A stretch of DNA of 64,000 nt from Siccibacter colletis (lineage in GTDB: Bacteria; Pseudomonadota; Gammaproteobacteria; Enterobacterales; Enterobacteriaceae): positions 226,120 to 290,119 of the forward strand of contig NZ_JMSQ01000005.1 of the NCBI RefSeq assembly GCF_000696575.1, read 5' to 3'. A program made the position numbers and the translations under genes. Within the stretch, counting starts at the first letter, position 1; every line of letters starts with the position of its first letter. This document shows, in pieces, positions 48,005 to 58,516 of this stretch. The notes under the pieces were generated by a model, which did not search any database, was not told where the DNA came from, and saw only the letters and a program-made list of their open reading frames with translations.

Positions 48005-48751
48005 TTAACGCATTTCGAGACGCACGCGCTCCAGATCTTCCGCGGTGTCTACGCCAGTACCCGGTACCGCTTTCGCAACGGCGACGTGAATTTTCTCGCC
48101 GTACCACAGCACGCGCAGCTGTTCGAGCATTTCGATCTGCTCCAGCTGGCTCGGCTGCCAGGTGACGTAGCGGCGGATAAATCCGGCGCGGTAGCCGTAG
48201 ATGCCGATATGACGCAGGAAGCTGTCGCCGATGGTTTCGCGCGACTGCGCAAAGCGGTCGCGATCCCACGGAATGGTGGCGCGTGAGAAGTAGAGCGCGT
48301 AGCCGTTCGCGTCGGTCACCACTTTTACCGCGTTAGGGTTGAACGCCTCTTCAGCAGAGTGCACCGGCACGGCCAGCGTCGCCATACCGGCTTCGCTGGC
48401 AGCGAGATTTTCTGCCACCTGACGCACAATCACTGGCGGGATCATCGGCTCGTCGCCCTGCACGTTGACGATTACCGTGTCATCGCTGAAGCCGCAGGCC
48501 TCAATCACTTCCGCCAGACGCTCGGTACCGGACTGGTGATCGGCGCGGGTCATGCACACTTCGCCCCCGGCGGCTTCGACGGCGCGCGCCACGTCCGGGT
48601 GGTCAGTCGCGACGATAATACGCTCAGCCCCGGACTCGCGGGCGCGCTCCAGCACGTGCACGACCATCGGTTTGCCGTTGATATCCACCAGCGGTTTCCC
48701 CGGCAAACGGGTTGAAGCATAGCGGGCGGGAATAATGACCACAAAACTCAT
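48005..48751 (-). CDS. kdsB: CMP-Kdo synthetase
   Basis: KdsB couples CTP to Kdo for lipopolysaccharide inner core. The 248-residue nucleotidyltransferase starts [20 protein letters not shown], with the nucleotide-binding loop [13 protein letters not shown]. It has [11 protein letters not shown] and the conserved [12 protein letters not shown] near the middle. It overlaps the ycaR stop by four bases (ATGA), so the two are coupled. It ends the comEC-msbA-lpxK-ycaQ-ycaR-kdsB cluster. Confidence 0.97.
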   Translation of the reverse strand: MSFVVIIPARYASTRLPGKPLVDINGKPMVVHVLERARESGAERIIVATDHPDVARAVEAAGGEVCMTRADHQSGTERLAEVIEACGFSDDTVIVNVQGDEPMIPPVIVRQVAENLAASEAGMATLAVPVHSAEEAFNPNAVKVVTDANGYALYFSRATIPWDRDRFAQSRETIGDSFLRHIGIYGYRAGFIRRYVTWQPSQLEQIEMLEQLRVLWYGEKIHVAVAKAVPGTGVDTAEDLERVRLEMR

Positions 48752-48930
48752 GGCTTGCTCTCTTCCAGATTTAACGAACGGGCCTCATTTTCCAGCAGTA
48801 CCGGAATGCCGTCACGCAGCGGGAACGCCAGGGCGTCGGGCTTGCAAATGAGTTCCTGATTTTCCTGATTGAAATAGAGTTTGCCGTTGCACACGGGGCA
48901 GGCAATGATTTCGAGAAGGCGATGATCCAT
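48748..48930 (-). CDS. ycaR: Trm112-family small protein YcaR
   Basis: A 60-residue Trm112-like protein with [19 protein letters not shown], in which only one CxxC pair is clear. It begins [20 protein letters not shown] as in E. coli. It is always found before kdsB in enterics and overlaps it by four bases here. Family members act as partners of methyltransferases, but none is known for YcaR. Confidence 0.9.
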   Translation of the reverse strand: MDHRLLEIIACPVCNGKLYFNQENQELICKPDALAFPLRDGIPVLLENEARSLNLEESKP

Positions 48931-48972
48931 AAATCCTCCGGATAAACCCGATAAGTCAGTGCGGGGAGAATA

Positions 48973-50214
48973 TCATAACCCGCCTGAGGGTGACGTAATT
49001 TCCCATCCCGGCCCCCACTCGGCCTCCAACGCGGCAGGAAGCCGTTTACAGTCAACGCGCAACGCGCCCTGCCAGCGGGCAAAGTCGCTGATAGCCGCGT
49101 GCAGGCCCGCAGCCAGACCAGAGGTGACGCTAACGCCCTCTTCCAGCCACAGCGCGATAACCTCCAGCGTGCCGGTCTTGCGGTGCATCTTTGCATCCAT
49201 GCGGCCAGCCAGCGTCCCTTTGTGCAGCAGCGGCAGGACAAAATAGCCGTACTTGCGCTTTGGCGCCGGGGTATAGCATTCAAGGCGGTATGCGAAATCA
49301 AAGAGCTGTTCGGCCCGCCGGCGATCCCAGACCACCGGATCGAACGGCGACAGCACGGCGCTGTGGCTGGCATGGAGTTTGTCCTGTTCAGCCAGCGCCA
49401 GCTCGGGCTGCCAGTCGCGATGGACCCACATCGCACCCAGCCCCTCGACCTGCACCGGCAGCGCTGTCCCCTGCTCCTGCCAGTGGGTTACCGTTGCTTT
49501 GGCATCGATTTTTTTCAGGCGATAGTAATCCGCCAGCCACTCGGGGCGAAAAATGCCCAGGCTACGCGCGCTGTTCTCCAGCATCACGGCCTGAGCAGCG
49601 GCCTCATCGGAAAGATGCAGCGCATCGTCCCAGTGCGGCATAACGCGGGAGGTTAAATCATAGACGCGCTGAAAATTGCGGCGTTCCACCACCATTACCC
49701 GGCCTGAGGTAAACAATCCTTCCAGGTGGCGCTTGTGCGGTTTCCACTCCCACCAGCCGCTGGCACCTTTGCGCGGATGCTCGAAATCCGCAGAGCGCAC
49801 CGGGCCGTTTTGCTCAATATGGGTAAGCAGATGGGCGATTTCCTCGGCGTTATCCTCCATCCAGCCTGGGCGATATTTCCAGCCCATGTTTTCCGGGCTG
49901 AGCATGCGGTGACGCACCAGGCCAAAATCGCTGCGCGGCAGGAAACACGCCTCGTGCGCCCAGTACTCCATCAGTTCGCCGCGCGCCAGCGCCTCATCAA
50001 GCCAGCGTTGAGGATAATCACCTAACCGACTGAACAGCACCAGATAAGGGCTACGCGCCACGATATGAATGGTGTCGATCTGCAGCAGCGACATGCGGGT
50101 AATGGTGGCGAGAATATCATCGGGTCGCGCGCGACGGCGCGGTTTTTTCAGCAGCCCCTGAGCGGCAAGATGGAGATGGCGCGCAGCGCGCAGGGAAAGG
50201 TATGGCACGGGCAT
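48973..50214 (-). CDS. ycaQ: YcaQ, AlkZ-family interstrand-crosslink DNA glycosylase
   Basis: A 413-residue tandem winged-helix (HTH_42) protein. In E. coli YcaQ excises alkylated bases and unhooks interstrand crosslinks. The catalytic Q-x-D motif is seen as Gln45-Ile-Asp47 in MSLLQIDTIHIVARSPYLVLF. The conserved MEYWAHEACFLPRSDFGL and FDPVVWDRRRAEQLFDFAYRLE blocks are present. The C-terminal 15 residues diverge from E. coli. It lies between lpxK and ycaR on the same strand. Confidence 0.94.
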   Translation of the reverse strand: MPVPYLSLRAARHLHLAAQGLLKKPRRRARPDDILATITRMSLLQIDTIHIVARSPYLVLFSRLGDYPQRWLDEALARGELMEYWAHEACFLPRSDFGLVRHRMLSPENMGWKYRPGWMEDNAEEIAHLLTHIEQNGPVRSADFEHPRKGASGWWEWKPHKRHLEGLFTSGRVMVVERRNFQRVYDLTSRVMPHWDDALHLSDEAAAQAVMLENSARSLGIFRPEWLADYYRLKKIDAKATVTHWQEQGTALPVQVEGLGAMWVHRDWQPELALAEQDKLHASHSAVLSPFDPVVWDRRRAEQLFDFAYRLECYTPAPKRKYGYFVLPLLHKGTLAGRMDAKMHRKTGTLEVIALWLEEGVSVTSGLAAGLHAAISDFARWQGALRVDCKRLPAALEAEWGPGWEITSPSGGL

Positions 50215-50250
50215 ATCAGCATCCTGTCAGTGATGTCCCGCGCCACGCTC

Positions 50251-51228
50251 TCAGTGAAGCAGCGCCAGGATGTCGTCAAGCAAACGGTCGGCTTCAGGCT
50301 GACTAAGCGTTGCCTCCACCGGCAGATACCACCAGTTAGTGTGGGCAAAACCCCGGCACTTAACGGCATCTTTCTCAGTCATGATCAGCGTCTGGGTGTC
50401 ATGCGCCAGCGCCTGCACATCTGACTCGGTCAACGCCTGATGATCGGCGAGGCCGATACAGTGAACCGGCTCCACACCGCAGGCCCGCAGCGTGGCGAAA
50501 AAGCGCGGCGGATGCCCAATGCCCGCCATCGCGACGACCTCAGGCAGGCTCGCGACCGGGCGCTGCTCGCCGGTCAGCAGATTGACGGCAAGGCCTGGCT
50601 GCAGGCGCATGGCGATCTCACCCGGCTGCGCCTTACCGCCGTTGGTTATCACCGCATCCACGGATTTCAGGCGACCAGCACGCTCGCGCATCGGCCCGGC
50701 GGGGAGCCACCAGCCGTTGCCGAAGCGGCGCTCGCCATCTACCACCACAATCTCTTTGTCACGCGCCAGCGCGTAATGCTGCAGGCCATCATCGGTAATA
50801 ATAATTTGCGGTTTAGCTTCGTCCAGCAGCGCCTGCACTGCCTCAGCGCGCTTTGGCGATACCGCCACCGGCGCACCGGTACGCTGATAGATAAGCACCG
50901 GCTCGTCACCCGCTTCGGCGGTGGTGGTGTCGGGCGTCAGGATCAGCGGATAGCGTGCCGCTTTACCGCCGTAGCCGCGTGAGATGACTGCGGGCCTGAT
51001 GCCGCGCTGCTGAAGTTGCTCCACCAGCCAGATCACCACCGGGGTTTTGCCGTTGCCCCCGGCCGTGAGATTCCCCACCACCACTACCGGCACCGGGGCG
51101 CGCCAGGCGCGACGCCAGCCGGCGCGATAGCTCAGACGAATCACACTGCTCACCAGTCCGTATAGCCAGGAAAGCGGCAACAGGAGTAGCCAGAGCGGGG
51201 ATTTCCCCGACCAGATCTTATCGATCAT
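50251..51228 (-). CDS. lpxK: Lipid A disaccharide 4'-kinase
   Basis: LpxK phosphorylates the 4'-position of tetraacyl-disaccharide-1-phosphate in lipid A synthesis. The 325-residue product has an N-terminal membrane helix and a modified Walker [12 protein letters not shown] (52-62), at the end of [10 protein letters not shown]. It has [20 protein letters not shown] around residues 150-170. Its ATG overlaps the msbA stop (ATGA, 51225-51228), so it is translated together with the lipid A flippase. Confidence 0.97.
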   Translation of the reverse strand: MIDKIWSGKSPLWLLLLPLSWLYGLVSSVIRLSYRAGWRRAWRAPVPVVVVGNLTAGGNGKTPVVIWLVEQLQQRGIRPAVISRGYGGKAARYPLILTPDTTTAEAGDEPVLIYQRTGAPVAVSPKRAEAVQALLDEAKPQIIITDDGLQHYALARDKEIVVVDGERRFGNGWWLPAGPMRERAGRLKSVDAVITNGGKAQPGEIAMRLQPGLAVNLLTGEQRPVASLPEVVAMAGIGHPPRFFATLRACGVEPVHCIGLADHQALTESDVQALAHDTQTLIMTEKDAVKCRGFAHTNWWYLPVEATLSQPEADRLLDDILALLH

Positions 51229-52973
51229 TCGCCGAACTGCATTCTGTGCAGCTGCGCGTAGACGCCACCGTTCGCCAGCAGATCGCCGTGCGAGCCGCGT
51301 TCAACGATGCGGCCATCTTCCACCACCACGATTTCATCGGCCTGCTCAATGGTCGACAGACGGTGGGCGATAACCAGCGAGGTACGGTTTTTCTGCAGCT
51401 CATCCAGCGCCGCCTGAATGGCGCGTTCGGACTCGGTATCCAGCGCCGAGGTGGCTTCATCAAGGATAAGGATCGGGCTATCGCGCAGCAGCGCGCGCGC
51501 AATCGCGATACGCTGGCGCTGACCGCCGGAGAGCAGCACGCCGTTCTCGCCAATCACCGTGTCGAGGCCGTTATCCATTTTGTTGATAAAGTCCATGGCA
51601 TACGCCATGCGCGCCGCCTGCTCGATCTCTTCGCGCGAGTATTGCTCGTTTCGCGCGTAGGCAATGTTATTGGCAATGGTGTCATTAAACAGATGCACGT
51701 TCTGGGAGACCAGCGCTACCTGATTACGCAGGGATGACAGGGTATATTCCCGCAGATCGTGCCCGTCCAGCAGGATTTCCCCGCTGTCGATGTCGTAGAA
51801 GCGCGTGATCAGGCTCGCCATCGTGGATTTACCCGAACCGGAGCGACCCACCAGCGCAACGGTTTTACCTGCCGGCAGGCTGAGGTTGATATCACGCAGC
51901 GCCGGGATCTCACGCCCCGGATAGGTGAAGGTTACGTTGCGGAACTCAAGATCGCCTTTGGCGCGCTCGATAACGCGGGTGCCTTCATCTTTCTCCTGCT
52001 CGGTATCAAGGATTGAGAACAGGGTCTGGCATGCCGCCATCCCGCGCTGAAACTGAGCGTTGACGTTAGTCAGGGATTTTAGCGGACGCATCAGGGCAAT
52101 CATGGATGAGAACACGACGGTGATGGTACCTGCAGAGAGCGTTTCCATCACGCTTGGGAAGCTCGCCGCATAGAGTACAAACGCCAGCGCCAGCGAGGCG
52201 ATGAGCTGAATAATCGGGTCGGAAATGGCGGTGGCAGAGACCAGCTTCATCCCCTGATGGCGCATGCGGTTACTGACTTTGTCGAAGCGATCGCTTTCAA
52301 CTCTTTGCCCACCGAAAATCAGCACTTCTTTGTGCCCTTTCAGCATCTGCTCTGCGCTGGTAGTCACCTGACCCATGGTGTTCTGCATGTTCTTGCTGAT
52401 GTTACGAAAACGCTTTGACACAAAGCGAATAGCAAAAGAAACCAGTGGGGCAATAACGATAAGGATCAGCGAGAGCTGCCAGCTGTAATAGAACATCATG
52501 ATGAACAGGCCAATGATCGATGCCCCTTCACGCACCACGGTAATCAGGGCGCTGGAAGATGAAGAGGCGACCTGTTCTGAATCGTAGGTAATGCGTGAGA
52601 GCAGCGTACCGGTGGACTGCTTATCGAAGAACGCCACCGGCATCCCCATCATATGGCTGAACAGGCGACGGCGCATGTTCATCACCACCTGACCCGAGAC
52701 CCAGGAGATGCAGTAGCTTGAGATATAGCTGGTGATGCCGCGCAGTACCATCAGACCGATAACCACCAGCGGCATCCAGATAAGCACCGAGCGGTCGGCT
52801 TTACCAAAACCGTCATCCAGCAAGGGTTTCAGAAGCGATAACATGAACGTATCGCTGGCTGCGTTGAGAATTAACGCCACCCCAGCCACTATCAGACCTG
52901 CTTTAAAAGGGGCAATCATCGGCCAGAGTCGGCGGAAGGTCTGCCAGGTGGAGAGATCTTTGTCGTTATGCAT
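51225..52973 (-). CDS. msbA: Lipid A flippase MsbA
   Basis: A 582-residue ABC exporter half, the E. coli length, that flips lipid A core across the inner membrane. Six membrane helices occupy about residues 20-315. The ATPase domain has Walker A GRSGSGKS (about 376), signature [16 protein letters not shown], and Walker [17 protein letters not shown]. It follows comEC by 36 bases and overlaps lpxK. Essential in E. coli. Confidence 0.98.
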   Translation of the reverse strand: MHNDKDLSTWQTFRRLWPMIAPFKAGLIVAGVALILNAASDTFMLSLLKPLLDDGFGKADRSVLIWMPLVVIGLMVLRGITSYISSYCISWVSGQVVMNMRRRLFSHMMGMPVAFFDKQSTGTLLSRITYDSEQVASSSSSALITVVREGASIIGLFIMMFYYSWQLSLILIVIAPLVSFAIRFVSKRFRNISKNMQNTMGQVTTSAEQMLKGHKEVLIFGGQRVESDRFDKVSNRMRHQGMKLVSATAISDPIIQLIASLALAFVLYAASFPSVMETLSAGTITVVFSSMIALMRPLKSLTNVNAQFQRGMAACQTLFSILDTEQEKDEGTRVIERAKGDLEFRNVTFTYPGREIPALRDINLSLPAGKTVALVGRSGSGKSTMASLITRFYDIDSGEILLDGHDLREYTLSSLRNQVALVSQNVHLFNDTIANNIAYARNEQYSREEIEQAARMAYAMDFINKMDNGLDTVIGENGVLLSGGQRQRIAIARALLRDSPILILDEATSALDTESERAIQAALDELQKNRTSLVIAHRLSTIEQADEIVVVEDGRIVERGSHGDLLANGGVYAQLHRMQFGE

Positions 52974-53009
52974 TCAAAAAACCAGCTTGTGTTGAAATAG
53001 CCGCACATT

Positions 53010-55271
53010 CTACCCGCTTACAGCGGACACGCCAAACCACTGATGGTACCAGCGCGGTAAAATGTGCTCCCGATAGCGCGCTATTTGCCAGCCATACGCA
53101 CTAAAATTGACAGAAATTTGCCCCGCATGAGCGGTGTCGCTCCAGCGATAGCCACGCCGGCGATAGCGCGCGACCACCTTCTCTGAAGGCAGACGCCACG
53201 CGTTGTACCGTGCTACCGACGCAAGCGCCGCGCTGCCATCAACCTGCCCCAGCAGGGCCACGGTGGAGGACGTTCGGCTGCCGTGATGCGGCACCTGAAT
53301 AATGTCGGCCCGCATAAACTGCCAGTGATGTTTGAGCATAGCTAACTCTGCGTCGGCTTCAATATCGCCCGTGAGTAACATGCTGTGCTGGCCATCGTCT
53401 ACCGTGACCACACAGGAACCGTTGTTGCCGGTCCGCCGTTGACCAGGCAGCGGCCAGTGCACGGTAAACGACAGTTCCTGCCAGCGCCAGGCCTGACCTC
53501 GTTCACAGGGCAGATGTCCGGCCCATCCCAGCGGGCTTCGCACCGGTAACATTGGCCATGTCGTGAGAATGGAATCAAGCCCACCGCGGTGATCGAGATG
53601 CTCATGGCTAAGAATGATCCCTTCCGGCTGTAAATGGTGCCAGCGTAACCAGGGAATAATGGTTTGCTTACCGCTGTCCCCCCCGGCCCAGGCGTTCCCG
53701 GTGTCGTAGAGTATGGCCCTGCCATTGCGTTCAATAACCATCGCCAGCCCGTGACCAACATCGAGCATATGAACCGTCCAGCGTCCTTGCTCCGCCGGGC
53801 GAAAAAGCGGGAACAGCGCGGCGCACAACAGAGATGCCGTCACGCCCGGCAGCGCGGCTGCAAGCTTTAGCCGCCATAACACAATGGCACACCAGGGCGC
53901 GAATGCCAGCCACTGCCAGCGCTCGTCGACATCCAGCCAGCCTGTCGGGAGAGAGCCGAGGGCAGAAAACAGTAGCTCCAGCGAAGAGTCAGCGAGCCAC
54001 CAGATACCCTGCTCTGCTGCGGGCAACGGCAGCAGGTGGAGTACCATTCCGCCCAGGATCAGCGGTACGCTGACAAAAGTAATGCCCGGCACCGCGATAA
54101 GATTGGCAAGCAATGACGTCAGGCTGATGCCATGAAAAATAGCAATTTGCAGCGGGATGAGCAGCAGCGTGATGCCGGCCTGAAGATGCAACATGCCATA
54201 GAGAATACGCACCGGACGGCAGCATGCTCCTGGCCTGAACGGCACCCACTGATACCAGAATAACAGTGCCGCTACCGCCAGTGCTGACAGCCAGAGGCTC
54301 TGTGATAAAACAGTCAGCGGGTCGAGCAACAAAATACCGCCGATGCAGCACAGCCAGCGCTGCCATCCGCTCCATTGACGCCCGCTAAGACTGATTGCGC
54401 CACAAATCGTTAATGCGATAAAGGTCCTGAGCGCTGGCGGATTCCCGCCTGCAAGCCAGGTATACAGGGCGGCAAAAACAAGGCCTGCAATGAGTGGAAA
54501 CCGATGGCCTATCCGCCGGGCGGGCAAGCCTCGCTGCAGCAGTCGCGCCCCTCCCCACCCTATTCCTCCGGCAAGCGCGATATGTAGCCCCGATATCGCC
54601 ATCAGATGCGCGGTACCGGTATCGCGCATCAGCGTTTTAACCTCGTCGCTGACGTTGAGCCGCTCGCCAAAGCCGAGCGCCAGTATCACATCACGCCACT
54701 CATAGCGCGCCAGCGCCGATGAAACGGAGGCGATATAGCCACCGCGCAGACTACAGCCGGCGTCGAGGACAGAAGCATGCAGCATGCGCCCCGTCAGCGT
54801 TCTCCCCTGTGACAGTGCGTGACGCTGGTTATCGAAGCCGCCTTCATTGAGCTGACCATGCACCGGACGAAGCGCAACAGACATTGCCCACCGCTGCCCC
54901 GGGCAGGCTGGTTCAGGCAGATAACTTCCGTAGAGCGTGACCGGGATAGCGCCAGGTAGCCATCTGCCTTCTCGCTTGATGATGTTAACCGTATGCGTGG
55001 TCGCACCATCCGTCGCGAGAATAACGGCCTCCACCTGCTGGTTTCGCCAGGTATTATCGTTGACTGGCGCAAGGGTCTGGTGGGCAATAAAGACGCCCCA
55101 GCAACCAGCCAGCAGCGTTGCGCCCACATAGCGCAGCGGCAGCGGCCCGCGCAGAGCGATCAGCGCGGCAGCCGTAGCCGCCACCAGCCAGCCGACGGAG
55201 GGCAGAGCTGGCAGTATCAGCAGCGGCATCATACCGAGGATTATACAGAGTGCTGTTGCCGGAATTGTCAC
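53010..55271 (-). CDS. ycaI: ComEC-type DNA uptake/competence channel (YcaI)
   Basis: A 753-residue polytopic membrane protein of the ComEC/Rec2 family. It has an N-terminal membrane part, the Competence domain (about 215-480, with MRDTGTAHLMAISGLHIA), and a C-terminal metallo-beta-lactamase-like nuclease domain with GIILSHEHLDHRGGLDSIL. I place the start at GTG 55271, seven bases after GGAGG; this gives a protein one residue off the E. coli length. The longer ATG frame (to 55361) adds 30 residues unlike the family. ComEC would move one DNA strand inward during natural uptake; expression in enterics is unclear. Confidence 0.92.
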   Translation of the reverse strand: MTIPATALCIILGMMPLLILPALPSVGWLVAATAAALIALRGPLPLRYVGATLLAGCWGVFIAHQTLAPVNDNTWRNQQVEAVILATDGATTHTVNIIKREGRWLPGAIPVTLYGSYLPEPACPGQRWAMSVALRPVHGQLNEGGFDNQRHALSQGRTLTGRMLHASVLDAGCSLRGGYIASVSSALARYEWRDVILALGFGERLNVSDEVKTLMRDTGTAHLMAISGLHIALAGGIGWGGARLLQRGLPARRIGHRFPLIAGLVFAALYTWLAGGNPPALRTFIALTICGAISLSGRQWSGWQRWLCCIGGILLLDPLTVLSQSLWLSALAVAALLFWYQWVPFRPGACCRPVRILYGMLHLQAGITLLLIPLQIAIFHGISLTSLLANLIAVPGITFVSVPLILGGMVLHLLPLPAAEQGIWWLADSSLELLFSALGSLPTGWLDVDERWQWLAFAPWCAIVLWRLKLAAALPGVTASLLCAALFPLFRPAEQGRWTVHMLDVGHGLAMVIERNGRAILYDTGNAWAGGDSGKQTIIPWLRWHHLQPEGIILSHEHLDHRGGLDSILTTWPMLPVRSPLGWAGHLPCERGQAWRWQELSFTVHWPLPGQRRTGNNGSCVVTVDDGQHSMLLTGDIEADAELAMLKHHWQFMRADIIQVPHHGSRTSSTVALLGQVDGSAALASVARYNAWRLPSEKVVARYRRRGYRWSDTAHAGQISVNFSAYGWQIARYREHILPRWYHQWFGVSAVSG

Positions 55272-55426
55272 GCGCCACCTCCATGTCGTAAGGCGTAGCG
55301 TGCGCCGAAATGCAGCCAGAGTCAGCACCAGGCTTCCGGGTATGCGAGACGTTATCAGCACTATCTATAAATTTGCTGTCGTTACATTTGTTGTTGCGAT
55401 CGCCTTTGCACAGGCAAAATTAAGGC

Positions 55427-55457
55427 AAAAAAAACGGCACCCGAAGATGCCGTTTTT
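55427..55457 (-). terminator. ihfB terminator
   Basis: Stem AAAACGGCA (55431-55439) and TGCCGTTTT (55448-55456), with T on the minus strand after it, 21 bases past the ihfB stop. Confidence 0.9.
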
Positions 55458-55476
55458 CCTGACGTAGCCATAAGGC

Positions 55477-55761
55477 TTAGCCATAAATATTTGCGCGGTC
55501 ACGCAGCTCTTTGCCGGGTTTGAAGTGGGGAACGTATTTACCTTCCAGATCCACTTTATCGCCGGTTTTCGGATTACGTCCGGTGCGAGGTGCACGATAG
55601 TGTAAGGAGAAGCTGCCAAAGCCACGAATCTCAATACGCTCGCCCTGGGCAAGGGTAGAGGCCATATGTTCCAGCATCTCTTTGACTGCATCTTCCACGG
55701 CTTTCGCAGGGATATGCGACTGCTGGCTTGCAAGTCTTTCAATGAGTTCTGACTTGGTCAT
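55477..55761 (-). CDS. ihfB: Integration host factor beta subunit
   Basis: IHF bends DNA sharply as a heterodimer with IhfA. The 94-residue product begins [20 protein letters not shown]. It has the DNA-contacting beta arm with [22 protein letters not shown], where the proline at the arm tip intercalates, and ends RDRANIYG as in E. coli. It lies downstream of rpsA with a 115-base spacer containing a hairpin, as part of cmk-rpsA-ihfB. Confidence 0.98.
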   Translation of the reverse strand: MTKSELIERLASQQSHIPAKAVEDAVKEMLEHMASTLAQGERIEIRGFGSFSLHYRAPRTGRNPKTGDKVDLEGKYVPHFKPGKELRDRANIYG

Positions 55762-55812
55762 GATTCCTCCGGTTTCCTTAAAGGCAAAATTATCGTACAG
55801 CTAAGATGGAAC

Positions 55813-55834
55813 AAGGGCGGCCGGAGCCGCCCTT
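55813..55834 (-). terminator. Hairpin between rpsA and ihfB
   Basis: Perfect 9-base stem AAGGGCGGC (55813-55821) and GCCGCCCTT (55826-55834) around CGGA. It has no clear T-run on the minus strand, so it may attenuate rpsA transcripts before ihfB. Confidence 0.6.
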
Positions 55835-55876
55835 AGCGCTAGATTACAGGCCTAAGCCCTTAATCTGTCAAGACGA

Positions 55877-57550
55877 TTATTCGCCTTTAGCTGCCTTGAA
55901 CGCTTCAGCCATAGCGTTAGAGAAATTGCCTTCTTCCTGTTTGTTGTTAACAGTTGCGATTGCATCTTTCTCGTCAGCTTCGTCTTTCGCACGAACAGAC
56001 AGGCTTACTACGCGGTTCTTACGATCAACGCCGGTGAATTTAGCTTCAACGTCGTCACCAACGCTCAGAACCAGAGTAGCGTCTTCTACGCGGTCACGAG
56101 AAGCTTCAGAAGCGCGCAGGTAACCTTCAACGCCGTCTGCTAATTCAACTGTAGCACCTTTAGCGTCAACTGCAGTTACTTTACCAGTAACGATGGCGCC
56201 TTTCTTGTTCAATGCAACGTAGTTGTTGAACGGATCTTCCGCCAGCTGCTTAACACCCAGGGAGATACGCTCACGCTCTGCGTCAACCTGCAGTACAACG
56301 GCAGCGATTTCGTCGCCTTTTTTGTACTCACGAACGGCTTCTTCGCCAGCAACGTTCCAGGAGATGTCAGACAGGTGAACCAGACCGTCGATGCCACCGT
56401 CCAGGCCGATGAAGATACCGAAGTCAGTGATTGACTTGATTTTACCTTCAACGCGATCGCCTTTGTTGTGGGTTTCAGCAAACAGCTGCCACGGGTTGGA
56501 TTTGCACTGCTTCAGACCCAGGGAGATACGACGACGTTCTTCGTCGATGTCCAGAACCATAACTTCCACTACGTCACCAACGTTAACAACTTTGGATGGG
56601 TGGATGTTTTTGTTGGTCCAGTCCATTTCGGAAACGTGTACCAGGCCTTCAACGCCTTCTTCGATTTCAACGAAGCAGCCGTAGTCAGTCAGGTTGGTTA
56701 CACGACCGGTCAGTTTGGTACCTTCCGGATAACGCTTAGCGATAGCTACCCACGGATCTTCGCCCAGCTGTTTCAGGCCGAGGGACACACGGGTACGCTC
56801 GCGGTCGAACTTCAGCACTTTAACAGTGATTTCGTCGCCCACGTTCACGATTTCGCTCGGATGCTTAACGCGTTTCCAGGCCATATCAGTGATGTGCAGC
56901 AGACCGTCAACGCCGCCCAGATCAACGAATGCACCGTAGTCAGTGAGGTTCTTAACGATACCTTTAACTTCCATGCCTTCCTGCAGGTTTTCGAGCAGCT
57001 GATCGCGCTCAGCGCTGTTCTCAGACTCGATAACCGCACGACGGGAAACCACAACGTTGTTACGTTTCTGGTCAAGCTTGATCACTTTGAATTCAAGCTC
57101 TTTGCCTTCGAGGTGCAGGGTGTCGCGAACCGGACGCACGTCAACCAGGGAACCTGGCAGGAACGCACGAATACCGTTCAGCTCAACAGTGAAGCCACCT
57201 TTAACTTTGCCGTTGATAACACCGGTAACAGTTTCAGCGTCTTCGTAAGCTTTTTCCAGCGTGATCCAAGCTTCATGACGTTTAGCTTTCTCACGGGACA
57301 GCAGGGTTTCACCGAAGCCGTCTTCCACTGCATCCAGGGCAACGTCAACTTCGTCACCAACCTGAATTTCCAGTTCGCCGGCTGCGTTCTTGAACTGCTC
57401 TGCAGGGATTGCAGATTCAGATTTCAGACCCGCATCAACCAGAACAACGTCTTTGTCGATAGAGACAACGACGCCACGAACGATGGAACCCGGGCGGGTT
57501 TCGATTTCTTTCAGGGACTCTTCAAAGAGTTGAGCAAAAGATTCAGTCAT
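55877..57550 (-). CDS. rpsA: 30S ribosomal protein S1
   Basis: S1 unwinds mRNA and delivers it to the ribosome. The 557-residue product equals the E. coli length and has six S1 domains. Several of them are easily read as repeated units ([62 protein letters not shown]). Codon use is that of a very highly expressed gene. There is no strong ribosome site before the ATG at 57550, only AAG-rich leader, as in E. coli, where S1 represses its own translation. Confidence 0.99.
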   Translation of the reverse strand: MTESFAQLFEESLKEIETRPGSIVRGVVVSIDKDVVLVDAGLKSESAIPAEQFKNAAGELEIQVGDEVDVALDAVEDGFGETLLSREKAKRHEAWITLEKAYEDAETVTGVINGKVKGGFTVELNGIRAFLPGSLVDVRPVRDTLHLEGKELEFKVIKLDQKRNNVVVSRRAVIESENSAERDQLLENLQEGMEVKGIVKNLTDYGAFVDLGGVDGLLHITDMAWKRVKHPSEIVNVGDEITVKVLKFDRERTRVSLGLKQLGEDPWVAIAKRYPEGTKLTGRVTNLTDYGCFVEIEEGVEGLVHVSEMDWTNKNIHPSKVVNVGDVVEVMVLDIDEERRRISLGLKQCKSNPWQLFAETHNKGDRVEGKIKSITDFGIFIGLDGGIDGLVHLSDISWNVAGEEAVREYKKGDEIAAVVLQVDAERERISLGVKQLAEDPFNNYVALNKKGAIVTGKVTAVDAKGATVELADGVEGYLRASEASRDRVEDATLVLSVGDDVEAKFTGVDRKNRVVSLSVRAKDEADEKDAIATVNNKQEEGNFSNAMAEAFKAAKGE

Positions 57551-57666
57551 ATTGATAATCTTCAGGATTCTTCAATTTAACGTCCACCTGGCTTCACTGC
57601 CGGATGGGGTTGTTTAACATGCCCACTCACACTCCATTGCAGTGGGTACTTCAGAATGTGGTCGCG
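57551..57666 (-). promoter_or_regulatory. rpsA autoregulatory leader
   Basis: The 116 bases between cmk and rpsA hold short GC stems (for example CCCACT...AGTGGG at about 57618-57648) and an A-rich, SD-poor stretch before the ATG. This resembles the E. coli rpsA leader, where folded hairpins drive initiation and S1 represses its own mRNA. Inference by analogy. Confidence 0.55.
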
Positions 57667-58350
57667 TTATGCGAGTGCCAGTTTCTCTCTGGCATATTCC
57701 AGCGCCTTTTCAATCACTTGCTCGATACTCAGACTGGTTGAGTCCAGTACCAGCGCGTCGGCTGCCGGCACTAATGGCGCTACGGGACGGTTGCGATCGC
57801 GGTCGTCACGCTCTTTTATCTCGGCCAAAAGGCGTTCAAAGTTAACACTAAAGCCCTTCTCCTGCAACTGTAGCATGCGGCGATGCGCGCGCTCTTCCGA
57901 AGAGGCGTCGAGAAAAATTTTTACCGGCGCGTCAGGGAACACCACGGTACCCATATCGCGACCGTCAGCGATAAGACCCGGCGCATCACGGAATGCGCGC
58001 TGGCGGCGTAACAGGGCTTCTCGCACGCGTGGAAACGCCGCGACCTGCGAGGCGGCGTTAGCAACGTCCTGAGTGCGGATTTCCGCGCTGACGTCTTCAC
58101 CTTCGAGAATAACTTCGAGATTGCCGTTAGTTGATACAAAGCGCACATCAAGATGGGCAGCCAGCGGAACCAGCGCTTCTTCGGAGGTCACATCCACATG
58201 GTGATGCAACGCAGCCAGCGCCAGTACGCGATAGATAGCGCCGGAGTCCAGCAGGTGCCACTGCAGGGATTCCGCCATGGCTTTACACAGCGTTCCTTTG
58301 CCTGCACCGCTTGGGCCATCAATGGTGATTACCGGGGCTAATGCCGTCAT
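57667..58350 (-). CDS. cmk: Cytidylate kinase
   Basis: Cmk phosphorylates CMP and dCMP to the diphosphates. The 227-residue product has the P-loop GPSGAGKGT (12-20), the CMP-binding insert of the enzyme, and [32 protein letters not shown] start at ATG 58350 ([10 protein letters not shown]), after AAGGAG, matching E. coli; the frame is open 22 codons upstream. It heads cmk-rpsA-ihfB. In E. coli K-12 ycaL lies just upstream; here it is absent. A TATAAT on the minus strand (58397-58402) could be its -10 element. Confidence 0.96.
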   Translation of the reverse strand: MTALAPVITIDGPSGAGKGTLCKAMAESLQWHLLDSGAIYRVLALAALHHHVDVTSEEALVPLAAHLDVRFVSTNGNLEVILEGEDVSAEIRTQDVANAASQVAAFPRVREALLRRQRAFRDAPGLIADGRDMGTVVFPDAPVKIFLDASSEERAHRRMLQLQEKGFSVNFERLLAEIKERDDRDRNRPVAPLVPAADALVLDSTSLSIEQVIEKALEYAREKLALA

Positions 58351-58516
58351 CTTCTTCTCCTTTATTATCAGGCGTACCTGAACGTGAACGCCGCGCATTA
58401 TACGCCGCAACGCCACAGACTGTTATCTTTACCGCGAAATATAGACGGGAATAGCAGCGAGTGCAGAAGAATTGGCCAGGAAAGCGGGGCCGACTTTCGT
58501 AAGCCCCTGTAAGGTA

